Below, one piece after another: positions 22,455 through 32,006 of a DNA stretch of 34,684 nt (position 1 is its first letter; every line of letters begins with the position of its first letter). The notes beneath the pieces are model-generated. The model was not told where the DNA came from, made no database searches, and saw only the letters and a list, made by a program, of their open reading frames with translations. The DNA is from an uncultured Oscillospiraceae bacterium. GTDB lineage: Bacteria; Bacillota; Clostridia; Oscillospirales; Acutalibacteraceae. Where the stretch lies: NCBI GenBank assembly GCA_900543555.1, contig UQRL01000027.1:1-34684 (forward strand). The letters are read 5' to 3'. Both the position numbers and the translations under genes were made by a program.

Positions 22455-23744
22455 TTGGAAAAATATGTGATTAAAGGCGGCTGCCGCCTGACCGGTGAAG
22501 TGAATATCAGCGGAGCCAAAAACGCGGCAGTGGCCATTATTCCCGCCGTGATTTTGGCGGATTCCCCCTGCCGGCTGGAAAATCTTCCCGATATTTCCGA
22601 TGTGAAGACCCTGACCTATATTTTAGAGAGCATGGGGGCTAAGGTGGAGTACCTGGACCGCCATACTGTGGAGATTGATCCCCGGCCAGTGGATACGGAT
22701 ACGGTTTCGGATCAGGTGGCACGGCGCATCCGCGCCTCTTATTACTTTTTGGGCGCTCTGCTGGGGCGGTGCCGCCGGGCGGTGGTCCCCATGCCGGGCG
22801 GCTGCAACTTCGGCATCCGTCCCATTGACCAGCATTTGAAGGGCTTTTCCGCTTTGGGCTGTGATTACAGCCTGGATAACGGCATGATCGCCGTCTCTGC
22901 CCCTCGGGACCTGCATGGGGCCAGTGTCTATATGGATGTGGTCACTGTGGGGGCCACCATGAACATCATGCTGGCCGCCGCCAAGGCCCGGGGCCTGACT
23001 ATCATTGAAAACGCCGCCCGAGAACCCCACATCGTGGATTTGGCCAACTTTTTGAACACCATGGGCGCGGATGTGCGGGGCGCGGGCACGGATACCATCA
23101 AGATCCACGGGGTGCAGAAGCTGCGGGGCGTGACCTATTCCATCATCCCCGACCAGATTGAGGCGGGCACCTATATGGTGGCTGCTGCGGCCACCCACGG
23201 GGACGTAACGGTGAAGAACGTAACGCCCAAGCACCTGGAGTCCATCTCCGCCAAACTGGTGGAAATGGGCGTCACTGTGGAAGAAGGGGACGACACGGTT
23301 CGCGTGGTGTGCGACCGGCCCCTGCGCAAATGTAATGTGAAGACCATGCCCCACCCGGGCTTTCCCACGGATATGCAGCCCCAGATTACCACGCTGCTGT
23401 CCATTGCCCACGGCACCAGCATGGTCAATGAGAGCGTATGGGAGAGCAACCGCTTTAAATATGTGGATGAGCTGCGCCGCATGGGAGCCCAGATCACTGT
23501 GGACGGTAAGGTGGCCATCGTAGAGGGTGTGGACCACCTGAAGGGCGCGCCGGTGCGCGCCTTGGATCTGCGGGCCGGCGCCGCCATGGTCATTGCCGGG
23601 CTGGTGGCAGAGGGCACCACGGTTTTGGAAGACGTGAAATATATCGAGCGGGGCTATGAGAACATTGTAGAGAAGCTGGTGGACCTGGGGGCGGATATCT
23701 ACCGCAGCCAGGAGCCGGACCAGGTGATGGACAAGATCGGCTGA
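22455..23744 (+). CDS. murA: UDP-N-acetylglucosamine 1-carboxyvinyltransferase MurA
   Basis: The 429-residue protein catalyses the first committed step of peptidoglycan synthesis, moving enolpyruvate from PEP to UDP-GlcNAc. It shows NISGAKNAAVAI (17-28, Lys22 binding substrate) and VVPMPGGCNFGIRPIDQH (110-127), whose Cys117 corresponds to the catalytic cysteine targeted by fosfomycin. A cysteine, not aspartate, predicts fosfomycin sensitivity at the enzyme level. The start is taken as TTG at 22455 (LEKYVIKGG, read as Met), because family members begin MEKYVI-like and AGGAAG lies six bases upstream. No ATG exists at that point and the upstream extension shows no MurA similarity. A terminator follows within 25 nt. 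Confidence 0.94.
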   Translation: MEKYVIKGGCRLTGEVNISGAKNAAVAIIPAVILADSPCRLENLPDISDVKTLTYILESMGAKVEYLDRHTVEIDPRPVDTDTVSDQVARRIRASYYFLGALLGRCRRAVVPMPGGCNFGIRPIDQHLKGFSALGCDYSLDNGMIAVSAPRDLHGASVYMDVVTVGATMNIMLAAAKARGLTIIENAAREPHIVDLANFLNTMGADVRGAGTDTIKIHGVQKLRGVTYSIIPDQIEAGTYMVAAAATHGDVTVKNVTPKHLESISAKLVEMGVTVEEGDDTVRVVCDRPLRKCNVKTMPHPGFPTDMQPQITTLLSIAHGTSMVNESVWESNRFKYVDELRRMGAQITVDGKVAIVEGVDHLKGAPVRALDLRAGAAMVIAGLVAEGTTVLEDVKYIERGYENIVEKLVDLGADIYRSQEPDQVMDKIG

Positions 23745-23767
23745 AAAGCCTGAAACGAGGAAGGATG

Positions 23768-23802
23768 GAGCTGCGGCTGCTGGGCGGCAGCTCTTTTGTT
23801 TT
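23768..23802 (+). terminator. Intrinsic terminator after murA
   Basis: GAGCTGC (23768-23774) pairs perfectly with GCAGCTC (23787-23793), followed by TTTTGTTTT. It stands right before the ribosome site of the next gene. Confidence 0.8.
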
Positions 23803-23820
23803 GAAGAAAGGAGCAGGGAA

Positions 23821-24603
23821 ATGGCCAGGCTGTGCCCCCTGTTCTCCGGCAGCACGGGGAACAGCTATTACATAGGCACCCGCAGCGCGGGTCTGCTGTT
23901 GGATGCGGGCCGCAGCGCCCGTCAGTTGACGGGTGCGCTTCAACGCTGTGGGATAGACCCCCTAGCCGTGCAGGGAATTCTCATCACCCACGAGCACAGC
24001 GACCATATCGCCGGGGTGCGTGTCTTTGCCAAGAAGTACGGCATCCCGGTGTTCGCTTCCCAAGGGACCCTTCTGGCCATGGACTCCTCCTTGGAGGGAG
24101 TGGAACGCTGGGTTCTGGAGGAGGAGCTCCAGCTGGCGGGGATGACAGTCCTCCCCTTTTCCACCCCCCACGACAGCGCCCAATCCCTTGGGTTTCGCAT
24201 CCGCACAGAAGATGGCCGGCAATTTGCCCTGGCAACGGACCTGGGAGCGCTGACGGACTGTGTGCGGGAGCACCTTTTGGGGGCGGAGTTCGTGGTCATC
24301 GAATCCAACCACGACAAAGAGATGCTCCGCAACGGGCCCTATCCCGCTTATCTCAAGCGGCGCATCCTGGCGGGGACGGGCCACCTCTCCAACGGGGAGT
24401 GCGCGGCCTTCCTGCCGGAGCTGGCCCAGGCGGGAACCAAGCGGTTCCTGCTGGCCCATTTGAGCCGGGAGAACAACACCCCCACCTTGGCCCGAGAAGC
24501 GGCCCTCTCGTCCCTTTGTGGGGCGGGGCTCTCCCAAGGCACGGATTTCTGGCTGGGGGTAGCTCCCGTGGAAAACCAGGAGGGAAAAGCAATCATCTTT
24601 TAG
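23821..24603 (+). CDS. Metallo-beta-lactamase-fold hydrolase, YycJ/WalJ type
   Basis: The 260-residue protein has the MBL metal motif THEHSDHIAG (56-65), FSGSTGNSYYIG at the N-terminus and the conserved ATDLGAL and IESNHDKEML segments. GTGHLSN and LAHLSRENNTP near the C-terminus are typical of the YycJ family. Relatives in Bacillus lie in the walRK region and affect cell-wall and DNA-repair phenotypes; they are probably nucleases. The ATG follows AAAGGAGCAGGGA. The gene after it is rlmH, a pairing also found near walJ in Bacillus. The walRK two-component genes themselves are not in this window. Confidence 0.9.
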   Translation: MARLCPLFSGSTGNSYYIGTRSAGLLLDAGRSARQLTGALQRCGIDPLAVQGILITHEHSDHIAGVRVFAKKYGIPVFASQGTLLAMDSSLEGVERWVLEEELQLAGMTVLPFSTPHDSAQSLGFRIRTEDGRQFALATDLGALTDCVREHLLGAEFVVIESNHDKEMLRNGPYPAYLKRRILAGTGHLSNGECAAFLPELAQAGTKRFLLAHLSRENNTPTLAREAALSSLCGAGLSQGTDFWLGVAPVENQEGKAIIF

Positions 24604-24614
24604 GAGGGCGCGGT

Positions 24615-25085
24615 ATGTTGGCAGTCAAACTGGTCTGCGTGGGGAAGCTGAAGGAAGCCTATTGGCGGGAGGCCGTGGCGGAGTATGAAAAGCGTCTGCG
24701 CCCTCTGTGCAAGTGGGAGCTCATCGAGCTGCCGGAGGCACGGCTGCCCAGCGGCCCCTCCCAGGCGGAGATCGCCGCCGCCCTGGAAAAGGAGGGGGAG
24801 CAGATCCTTCGCCACACGGCTGGAACAGTGTACCCCCTGTGCATTGAGGGGAAGCCGGTGGATTCCCCCGGAGTGGCAAAGCGGTTGGCGGGGGCCATGC
24901 AGTCCCCGGGGGCGGTGAGCTTTGTCATCGGCAGCTCCTTTGGGCTGTCTCCAGCGGTGAAGCGGGCCGGGGAGGGGCTTTCCATGTCCCCCATGACCTT
25001 TCCCCATCAGTTGGCCCGGGTGATGCTGTGCGAGCAGATTTACCGGGGCTTCCAGATTTTGGGAAACACCTCTTATCACAAATAA
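24615..25085 (+). CDS. rlmH: 23S rRNA pseudouridine-1915 N3-methyltransferase RlmH
   Basis: The 156-residue SPOUT methyltransferase starts VKLVCVGKLKEAYWREAVAEYEKRL, contains the SAM-knot segment FVIGSSFGLSPAVK and ends with SMSPMTFPHQLARVMLCEQ and YRGFQILGNTSYHK, the invariant RlmH tail. It methylates Psi1915 in helix 69 of 23S rRNA on assembled ribosomes. The ATG lies 11 nt after the previous stop; TAGGAGGG, including the stop codon itself, is the ribosome site, so the two genes form one transcript. A two-way terminator follows. Confidence 0.96.
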   Translation: MLAVKLVCVGKLKEAYWREAVAEYEKRLRPLCKWELIELPEARLPSGPSQAEIAAALEKEGEQILRHTAGTVYPLCIEGKPVDSPGVAKRLAGAMQSPGAVSFVIGSSFGLSPAVKRAGEGLSMSPMTFPHQLARVMLCEQIYRGFQILGNTSYHK

Positions 25086-25088
25086 AGG

Positions 25089-25126
25089 GAAAAGCGGGCC
25101 CTCCCATTTGGGAAGGTCCGCTTTTC
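25089..25126. terminator. Bidirectional terminator between rlmH and the IIC gene
   Basis: GAAAAGCGG-CC-TCCC pairs with GGGA-GG-CCGCTTTTC around ATTT, with A-rich and T-rich flanks on the two sides. It serves two convergent genes whose stop codons are only 58 bp apart. Confidence 0.85.
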
Positions 25127-25143
25127 AGCTTGGGCGGATCGGT

Positions 25144-26232
25144 TTATACGTCCAATTTCATGTCGCCGTCCTTCACCCAACCCAGCTTGCGCAATCCCAG
25201 ATTCAAGACCCAGGAGAGCACGGCGGGCAGGACAAAGCACAGCAGCACCAGGCCCACCCAGTCCATAGGGGTGATGGCAGCTTTCAAGCCGTTGGCCACA
25301 TCGTTCACCCAGCCGTCGATGACGCCGATCTGTCCCACCAGGCCGCAGGTTCCCATGCCGCTGGAGACCGGCGCGCCGTTCATCTCCAGGCGGAAGACGC
25401 AGGTGGCTAAAGGCCCGGTGATGGCGGAGGCCAGAGTGGGGGCGATCCAGATGCGGGGGTTCTTGATGATGTTGGGCACTTGCAGCATGGAGGTGCCCAA
25501 GCCCTGGGCCACCAGGCCGCCCCACCGGTTTTCCCGGAAGCTGATGACCGCAAAGCCCACCATTTGGGCGCAGCAGCCCGCCACAGCGGCGCCCCCGGCC
25601 AGGCCGGTCAGCCCCAGGGCAGCGCAGATAGCCGCGCTGGAGATGGGCAGGGTCAAAGCCACGCCCACCAGCACAGAGACAAACATCCCCATCAGGAAGG
25701 GCTGCAAATCCGTGGCCCACATGATGAGCTGTCCCACCGCAGCGGCGGCAGTGCCAATGGGCGGCGCCAGCACATAGGCCAGCAGCGAGCCGGAGAGGAT
25801 GGTCACCAGGGGGGTGACCAGGATATCCACGGGGGTTTTCTTGCTCACCAGCTTGCCCAGTTCCGCAGCGATAATGGCAAGCACCAGCACAGCCAGCGGC
25901 CCCCCTTCGCCGCCCAGGGTGTTAGAGGCGCTGCCCACTGCCGCCAGGGAAAACAGCACCAGGGGCGGGGCTTTCAGGGCGTAGCCGATGGCGACGGCCA
26001 TGGCGGGGCCCGCCATCTCCTTGGCGAAGTTGCCGATCTCCTCCAGCAGGGGCACGCCCAGCTGGGAGCCCAGGGTGGAGATAATGGTGCCAATCAGCAG
26101 AGAGGCGAACAGGCCCTGGGCCATGGCGCTCATAGCGTCTACGAAGTAGAGCCTGCCGTAGGCTTTTACTTTGTCCCAGGCAGCGTTCCCCTTTTGGGGC
26201 CCGGCAGCCTGAGTTTGCTTTGTATCTTCCAA
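25144..26232 (-). CDS. PTS-type sugar transporter IIC-like permease, orphan
   Basis: The 362-residue protein has about nine hydrophobic segments. GLFASLLIGTIISTLG, AGPAMAVAIGYALKAPPLVLFSLAAVG, AAELGKLVSKKTPVDILVTPLVTI and NPRIWIAPTLASAITGPLATCVF are typical of the PTS_EIIC_2 family (PF13303-like). No IIA, IIB, HPr or regulator gene lies nearby, so it may rely on distant subunits or transport without phosphorylation; the substrate is unknown. The start is TTG at 26232 with AAGGGA eight bases upstream. The next in-frame ATG (DAMSAMAQG) would delete part of the N-terminal domain. A long GC-rich leader precedes it. Confidence 0.82.
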   Translation of the reverse strand: MEDTKQTQAAGPQKGNAAWDKVKAYGRLYFVDAMSAMAQGLFASLLIGTIISTLGSQLGVPLLEEIGNFAKEMAGPAMAVAIGYALKAPPLVLFSLAAVGSASNTLGGEGGPLAVLVLAIIAAELGKLVSKKTPVDILVTPLVTILSGSLLAYVLAPPIGTAAAAVGQLIMWATDLQPFLMGMFVSVLVGVALTLPISSAAICAALGLTGLAGGAAVAGCCAQMVGFAVISFRENRWGGLVAQGLGTSMLQVPNIIKNPRIWIAPTLASAITGPLATCVFRLEMNGAPVSSGMGTCGLVGQIGVIDGWVNDVANGLKAAITPMDWVGLVLLCFVLPAVLSWVLNLGLRKLGWVKDGDMKLDV

Positions 26233-26488
26233 AACGATCTTCCCTTCTCAGAGGAGAGGGGCCGGAGAAAAACCGCGGGCGGTTCCTCACCGATCCTTCT
26301 CCGTGGTTTTTCCGTGCCTTTCCCGCGGCCCGGCACAGGGCGCTGTGCTGCGGGGAATCTATATTGGCTATGTTGCCCGGGCGGGCTGTCCGTTTTGGGC
26401 CGCGGGATCGCCTGCCGGGGGCTTCCCGGCGCGCTGGTCGTCCCAGGACGCTACTGGCGGTACTGCCCGCCCAGGCCGTTTTGGTTAC
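26233..26488 (-). promoter_or_regulatory. Long GC-rich structured leader of the IIC gene
   Basis: About 255 nt separate the predicted transcription start from the TTG start, with no open reading frame of note. Several inverted repeats are present. On the minus strand, AAAAACCACGG and CCGCGGTTTTT (one mismatch, 26267-26312) form a terminator-like stem followed by TTTTTCTCC. An alternative GGAGAA/TTCTCC pair with inner CGGT/ACCG uses the same bases. GCCGGG/CCCGGC near 26413-26430 is another stem. This could be an attenuator; it matches no riboswitch known to me. Confidence 0.4.
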
Positions 26489-26494
26489 CGGGAT

Positions 26495-26505
26495 ATCATA
26501 CCACA
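26495..26505 (-). promoter_or_regulatory. Extended -10 promoter for the IIC gene
   Basis: The minus strand reads TGTGGTATGAT: a TGn extension and -10 hexamer TATGAT. The -35 region (TTCCAT, 17 nt upstream) is weak. Confidence 0.5.
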
Positions 26506-26565
26506 AATGGGGGGAAAATGGAAGAACAGGCGTGAGATTTTTGCGGGGCGTTTACAGGGCAATGG

Positions 26566-26604
26566 AAAAGGACACCCAAGCTTTTGCCCTTGGATGTCCT
26601 TTTT
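26566..26604. terminator. Intrinsic terminator of gdhA
   Basis: AAAAGGACACCCAAG pairs with CTTGGATGTCCTTTT (one wobble). On the minus strand it follows the gdhA stop codon by about 45 nt and ends in TTTTCC. The stem is nearly the same as at 866 and 14267. Confidence 0.85.
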
Positions 26605-26647
26605 ACCTTCATGGAAACGGGACGGGACTTACCCGGGGTGCAACCCC

Positions 26648-28065
<1,418 letters not shown>

Positions 28066-28123
28066 GAAAAAAATTCAAAAATTCTTTTTGCGATTTTGTG
28101 AACATTCCCCCTCGCCCATCTTG

Positions 28124-28155
28124 CCCGCCCCCGCTGCCTTGGAAGCGGGGGCGGG
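28124..28155. other. 11-bp perfect inverted repeat between divergent promoters
   Basis: CCCGCCCCCGC (28124-28134) and GCGGGGGCGGG (28145-28155) are exact complements 10 bp apart, 21 bp centre to centre. The site lies upstream of both the gdhA (-) and purC (+) -35 boxes, so neither transcript should contain it. An operator is possible; a relic terminator is an alternative. Confidence 0.55.
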
Positions 28156-28178
28156 TGGGAAAATCTTTCCCCGAACGG

Positions 28179-28207
28179 TTGACATCGGCCCAACTTTTTA
28201 CTAAAAT
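28179..28207 (+). promoter_or_regulatory. Sigma-A promoter for purC
   Basis: TTGACA (28179-28184), 17-nt spacer, TAAAAT (28202-28207). The leader is about 98 nt and contains hairpins GCCCGC/GCGGGC (28224-28229/28249-28254) and TTCCCTT/AAGGGAA just after. Confidence 0.85.
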
Positions 28208-28311
28208 TGAAGCGTATGGGACTGCCCGCTGGGCCTTGCTGCCAAAGGGCGGGCGCTTCCCTTCTGACAAAAGGGAAAATGAAACGCTGCTGGACGGAGG
28301 TTTTTACTGCC

Positions 28312-29025
28312 ATGCAAAAGAAGGAACTGCTGTACGAGGGGAAAGCCAAGAAGGTATATAAGACGGAGGACCCCGAGGTCTATATCGTCTCTTATAAGGA
28401 CGACGCCACCGCCTTCAATGGCCTGAAAAAGGGCACCATTGTGGGAAAGGGCGTGGTCAACAACGAGATGTCCAATTTCATGTTCCGCATGCTGGAAAAG
28501 GAGGGCATCCCCACTCACTACATCGAAGAGCTCAACGAGCGGGAGACCGCTGTGAAGAAGGTTGCGATTGTGCCCCTGGAGGTCATCATCCGCAATGTGG
28601 CCGCGGGCAGCCTCTCCAAGCGCCTGGGCCTGCCCGAGGGCACCGCTCTCAAGTGCCCTGTGCTGGAGTTCAGCTATAAAAATGACGAGCTGGGCGACCC
28701 CATGGTCAACGATTACCACATCCTGGCCATGGACCTTGCCACCCGTGAGGAGCTGGACCAGATCGCCCAGATGAGCTTTAAGATCAACCAGCTTATGGTG
28801 GATTTCTTCAAGTCTGTAAAGGTGGACCTGATCGACTTTAAGATCGAATTCGGCAAGACCTCTGACGGCCAGATTATCCTGGCGGACGAGATCTCTCCGG
28901 ATACCTGCCGCTTCTGGGACAGCGATACCCACGAGAAGCTGGATAAGGACCGCTTCCGCCGGGATATGGGCGGTGTGGAAGAGGCCTATGAGGAAATGAT
29001 GCGCCGCTTGGGGCTGCGCAAGTAA
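28312..29025 (+). CDS. purC: SAICAR synthase PurC
   Basis: The 237-residue protein joins CAIR and aspartate with ATP in purine synthesis. It begins LYEGKAKKVYKTEDPEVYIVSYKDDATAFNG, contains PLEVIIRNVAAGSL and ends IDFKIEFGKTSDGQIILADEISPDTCRFWD, all diagnostic of PurC. The ATG at 28312 is used: GGACGGAGG lies upstream with a rather long 12-base gap, and the family starts just here. An in-frame frame from 28207 would begin at the -10 box and is rejected. It is the first of a run purC, purB, purA, glmS, each separated by 70-100 nt. Confidence 0.97.
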   Translation: MQKKELLYEGKAKKVYKTEDPEVYIVSYKDDATAFNGLKKGTIVGKGVVNNEMSNFMFRMLEKEGIPTHYIEELNERETAVKKVAIVPLEVIIRNVAAGSLSKRLGLPEGTALKCPVLEFSYKNDELGDPMVNDYHILAMDLATREELDQIAQMSFKINQLMVDFFKSVKVDLIDFKIEFGKTSDGQIILADEISPDTCRFWDSDTHEKLDKDRFRRDMGGVEEAYEEMMRRLGLRK

Positions 29026-29042
29026 CGCAGGAGTATAGCAGG

Positions 29043-29093
29043 GTCCCGCGGGGTGGGGAAGAAGGCCCATCCCCCGGGACTCACTGTGTTTTT
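29043..29093 (+). terminator. Probable terminator after purC
   Basis: GTCCCGCGGGGTGGG pairs with CCCATCCCCCGGGAC (wobble and one mismatch) around GAAGAAGG. CACTGTGTTTTT follows, the T-run being about seven bases away. It may attenuate, not stop, read-through into purB. Confidence 0.65.
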
Positions 29094-29126
29094 CGGGAAT
29101 TCAAAGAAGAAAGGTTTGGTCAAGCC

Positions 29127-30560
29127 ATGGCAAGAGACGTGTACGAATCCCCTTTGTCCGCCCGGTACGCGGACAGGGAAATGAAATACCTGTTTTCCCC
29201 GGATATGAAGTTCCGTACCTGGCGGAAGCTGTGGATCGCCCTGGCCGAGGCGGAGCATGAGCTGGGCCTGCCCGTCACCCAGGAGCAGATCGACGAGCTG
29301 AAAGCCCACGCCGAGGACATCAACTACGAGGTGGCCCAGGAGCGGGAGAAGGTGGTCCGCCATGATGTGATGAGCCACGTCTACGCCTACGGCCAGCAGT
29401 GCCCCAAGGCGGCGGGCATCATCCACTTGGGCGCCACCTCCTGCTATGTGGGGGACAACACCGATGTCATCATTATGACTGAGGCCCTCAAGCTCATCCG
29501 CAACAAGCTGGTGGGGGTGCTGCGGGTGCTTTCCCACTTTGCCCGGGAGTACAAGGATCTGCCCACCCTGGCCTTTACCCACTTCCAGCCTGCCCAGCCC
29601 ACCACCGTGGGCAAGCGGGCCACCCTGTGGATGCAGGATCTGCTGATGGACCTGGAGGATGTGGAGTACCAGCTTTCCAAGGCAAAGCTGCTGGGCTGCA
29701 AGGGCACCACCGGCACCCAGGCCAGCTTTTTAGAGCTGTTTGAGGGGGACCACGAGAAGTGCCGCCAGCTGGATGAGAAGATCGCCCAGAAGATGGGGTA
29801 TGAGAAGTGCTTCCCTGTCTCGGGCCAGACCTACTCCCGCAAGCTGGACAGCCAGATGCTGAACATCCTCTCCGGCATCGCCCAGAGCGCGGCCAAGTTC
29901 TCCAACGACATCCGGCTGCTCCAGCACCTGAAAGAGGTGGAGGAGCCCTTTGAAAAGGGGCAGATCGGCTCTTCGGCCATGGCTTACAAGCGCAACCCCA
30001 TGCGCAGCGAGCGCATTGCCTCCCTGGCCCGGTACGTCATCGCCGACGCGGTGAACCCCGCCATGACCATGGCCGCCCAGTGGTTCGAGCGCACCCTGGA
30101 TGACTCCGCCAACAAGCGCATCAGCGTGCCCGAGGCCTTCCTGGCGGTGGACGGCATTTTGAACCTGTACCAGAACGTGGCCGACGGCCTGGTGGTGTAC
30201 CCCAAGGTCATCCGGCAGCACATGCTGCGGGAGCTGCCCTTCATGGCCACAGAGAACATTATGATGGACGCGGTGAAGCGGGGCGGCAACCGGCAGGAGC
30301 TCCACGAGCGCATCCGGGTCCACTCTATGGAGGCTGCCAAGGTGGTGAAGGAGCAGGGCGGCGAGAACGACCTGCTGGCCCGCATCGCCGGGGACCCCAT
30401 TTTCGGCGTCACCCTGGAGGAGCTTCACGACATTGTGAAGCCTGAAAAGTATGTGGGCCGGGCTCCTGTGCAGACAGAAGAGTTCCTCACCGAGACGGTG
30501 GCCCCCGTGCTGGAGAGATATAAAGATGTAGCTGAGGAGGCTGCGGAGATCACCGTGTAA
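29127..30560 (+). CDS. purB: Adenylosuccinate lyase PurB
   Basis: The 477-residue protein splits SAICAR to AICAR and adenylosuccinate to AMP, acting in both arms of the purine route. It shows HLGATSCYVGDNTD (100-113), THFQPAQPTTVGKR (151-164) and the fumarase-superfamily signature GSSAMAYKRNP (281-291) with the mobile-loop serine pair. The length matches the longer PurB type found in clostridia and eukaryotes. GAAAGG precedes the ATG with a wide gap of about 13 bases. The protein follows its substrate-supplying enzyme PurC and precedes PurA, the other enzyme whose product it uses. Confidence 0.97.
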   Translation: MARDVYESPLSARYADREMKYLFSPDMKFRTWRKLWIALAEAEHELGLPVTQEQIDELKAHAEDINYEVAQEREKVVRHDVMSHVYAYGQQCPKAAGIIHLGATSCYVGDNTDVIIMTEALKLIRNKLVGVLRVLSHFAREYKDLPTLAFTHFQPAQPTTVGKRATLWMQDLLMDLEDVEYQLSKAKLLGCKGTTGTQASFLELFEGDHEKCRQLDEKIAQKMGYEKCFPVSGQTYSRKLDSQMLNILSGIAQSAAKFSNDIRLLQHLKEVEEPFEKGQIGSSAMAYKRNPMRSERIASLARYVIADAVNPAMTMAAQWFERTLDDSANKRISVPEAFLAVDGILNLYQNVADGLVVYPKVIRQHMLRELPFMATENIMMDAVKRGGNRQELHERIRVHSMEAAKVVKEQGGENDLLARIAGDPIFGVTLEELHDIVKPEKYVGRAPVQTEEFLTETVAPVLERYKDVAEEAAEITV

Positions 30561-30629
30561 GCCGCCTGTTCCCATCCGACCCAGGGGGGAGACCCCCAGA
30601 CTGAATCATTCAGAAAGGCATGAAGTATT

Positions 30630-31910
30630 ATGGTTAAAGCGATTGTAGGCGCCTGCTGGGGCGACGAGGGCAAGGGAAAGATTACCGATGTGCTGGCCGA
30701 GGATTCCGACATTGTAGTGCGGTTCCAGGGCGGCAGCAACGCCGGGCACACCATCATCAATGAGTACGGGAAATTTGCCCTGCACCAGCTGCCCAGCGGT
30801 GTGTTCCGGCAGAACATCACCAACATCATTGGCAACGGCGTGGCCCTTTCCGTGGAAAATTTCCTTAAGGAAGTGCAGTCCGTGGTGGAGAGGGGCGTGC
30901 CCGCCCCCAAGCTGCTGGTCTCCGACCGGTGCCAGGTGGTCATGCCCTACCATAAGGAGCTGGACGGCATGGAGGAGGCCCGTTTGGCCGCCAAGTCTTT
31001 CGGCTCTACCAAGTCAGGCATCGCCCCCTTCTACTCCGACAAATACGCCAAAATCGGCTTCCAGGTCAGCGACCTGTTCGATGACAAGGATTCCCTGATG
31101 GAGCGCATCGACCATGTGCTGGGCCTGAAGAACGTGCTCTATACTGAGCTCTACCACCAGAAGCCCTTGGAGCGGGAGGAGATCTACGAAAAGCTCATGG
31201 AGTACAAGGAGGCCCTGGCCCCCTATGTGGCGGACACCACCACCCTGCTGCACAACGCCGTGAAGGAGGGCAAGACCATCCTGCTGGAGGGGCAGCTGGG
31301 CTCCTTGAAAGACCCGGATCTGGGCATCTATCCCATGGTCACCTCCTCTTCGCCCCTGGCGGGCTATGGCGCAGTGGGTGCCGGCGGCATTCCGCCTTAC
31401 GCCATCGGGGAGATCGTCACCGTGGTGAAGGCCTACTCCAGCGCGGTGGGCGCCGGGGAGTTTGTCAGCGAGATCTTTGGCGACGAGGCCGAGGAGCTCC
31501 GCCGCAGGGGCGGCGACGGCGGCGAGTACGGCGCCACCACCGGAAGGCCCCGCCGCATGGGCTGGCTGGACCTGGTGGCCGCCCGGTATGGCTGTATGGT
31601 CCAGGGGGCCACAGCGGTGGCTTTCACCGTGCTGGATGCCTTGGGCTATCTGGATGAGATCCCTGTATGCGTGGGCTACGAGCTGGACGGCAAGCGCATT
31701 GACAGCTTCCCGCCCACGGCCCAGCTGAAGCGCTGCAAGCCCATCTTGGAGGTGCTGCCCGGCTGGAAGTGCGATATTGGCGGCATCAAGCGCTATGAGG
31801 ATCTGCCTGAAAACGCCCGCAGGTATGTGGAGTTTGCTGAGAAGGAAATCGGGGTGCCCATCACCATGGTTTCCAACGGCCCCGCCCGGGAGGATATCAT
31901 TTACCGGTAA
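30630..31910 (+). CDS. purA: Adenylosuccinate synthetase PurA
   Basis: The 426-residue enzyme joins IMP and aspartate using GTP, the committed step to AMP. GACWGDEGKGKITD (7-20) is the phosphate-binding loop with catalytic Asp12, and GGSNAGHTI holds His40, both as in the family. TTGRPRRMGWLD is the IMP/GTP-contact region. CW replaces the common QW in the first loop, a minor variant. AGAAAGG lies upstream of the ATG. The 69-nt gap after purB contains GGGGG/CCCCC around GAGA (near 30584-30598) and the short palindrome TGAATCATTCA, without a T-run. Confidence 0.97.
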   Translation: MVKAIVGACWGDEGKGKITDVLAEDSDIVVRFQGGSNAGHTIINEYGKFALHQLPSGVFRQNITNIIGNGVALSVENFLKEVQSVVERGVPAPKLLVSDRCQVVMPYHKELDGMEEARLAAKSFGSTKSGIAPFYSDKYAKIGFQVSDLFDDKDSLMERIDHVLGLKNVLYTELYHQKPLEREEIYEKLMEYKEALAPYVADTTTLLHNAVKEGKTILLEGQLGSLKDPDLGIYPMVTSSSPLAGYGAVGAGGIPPYAIGEIVTVVKAYSSAVGAGEFVSEIFGDEAEELRRRGGDGGEYGATTGRPRRMGWLDLVAARYGCMVQGATAVAFTVLDALGYLDEIPVCVGYELDGKRIDSFPPTAQLKRCKPILEVLPGWKCDIGGIKRYEDLPENARRYVEFAEKEIGVPITMVSNGPAREDIIYR

Positions 31911-32006
31911 AGGGCGGCGGGCATGCATAATGGGCCAAAGGGCCTGCTATGCTAGTAACAGCAAAACGCCCGGGAAGAACCCGGGCTGAGAAAGGAGCGA
32001 GACGCA

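Noticed and set aside
25028..26535. Plus-strand open frames opposite the IIC permease gene
   Set aside because: Antisense shadows: they lack ribosome sites and their translations are compositionally odd, while the minus-strand product is a clear membrane transporter.
28168..28184. PurBox-like CCGAAC before purC
   Set aside because: Only a six-base core matches, no second box in inverted orientation was found at the expected distance, and the flanks are not A/T-rich.
30561..30629. Terminator between purB and purA
   Set aside because: The GGGGG/CCCCC hairpin has no T-run, so purA is probably co-transcribed with purB.
31911..32006. glmS ribozyme
   Set aside because: The gap is only 96 nt and shows none of the conserved catalytic core or pseudoknot segments.
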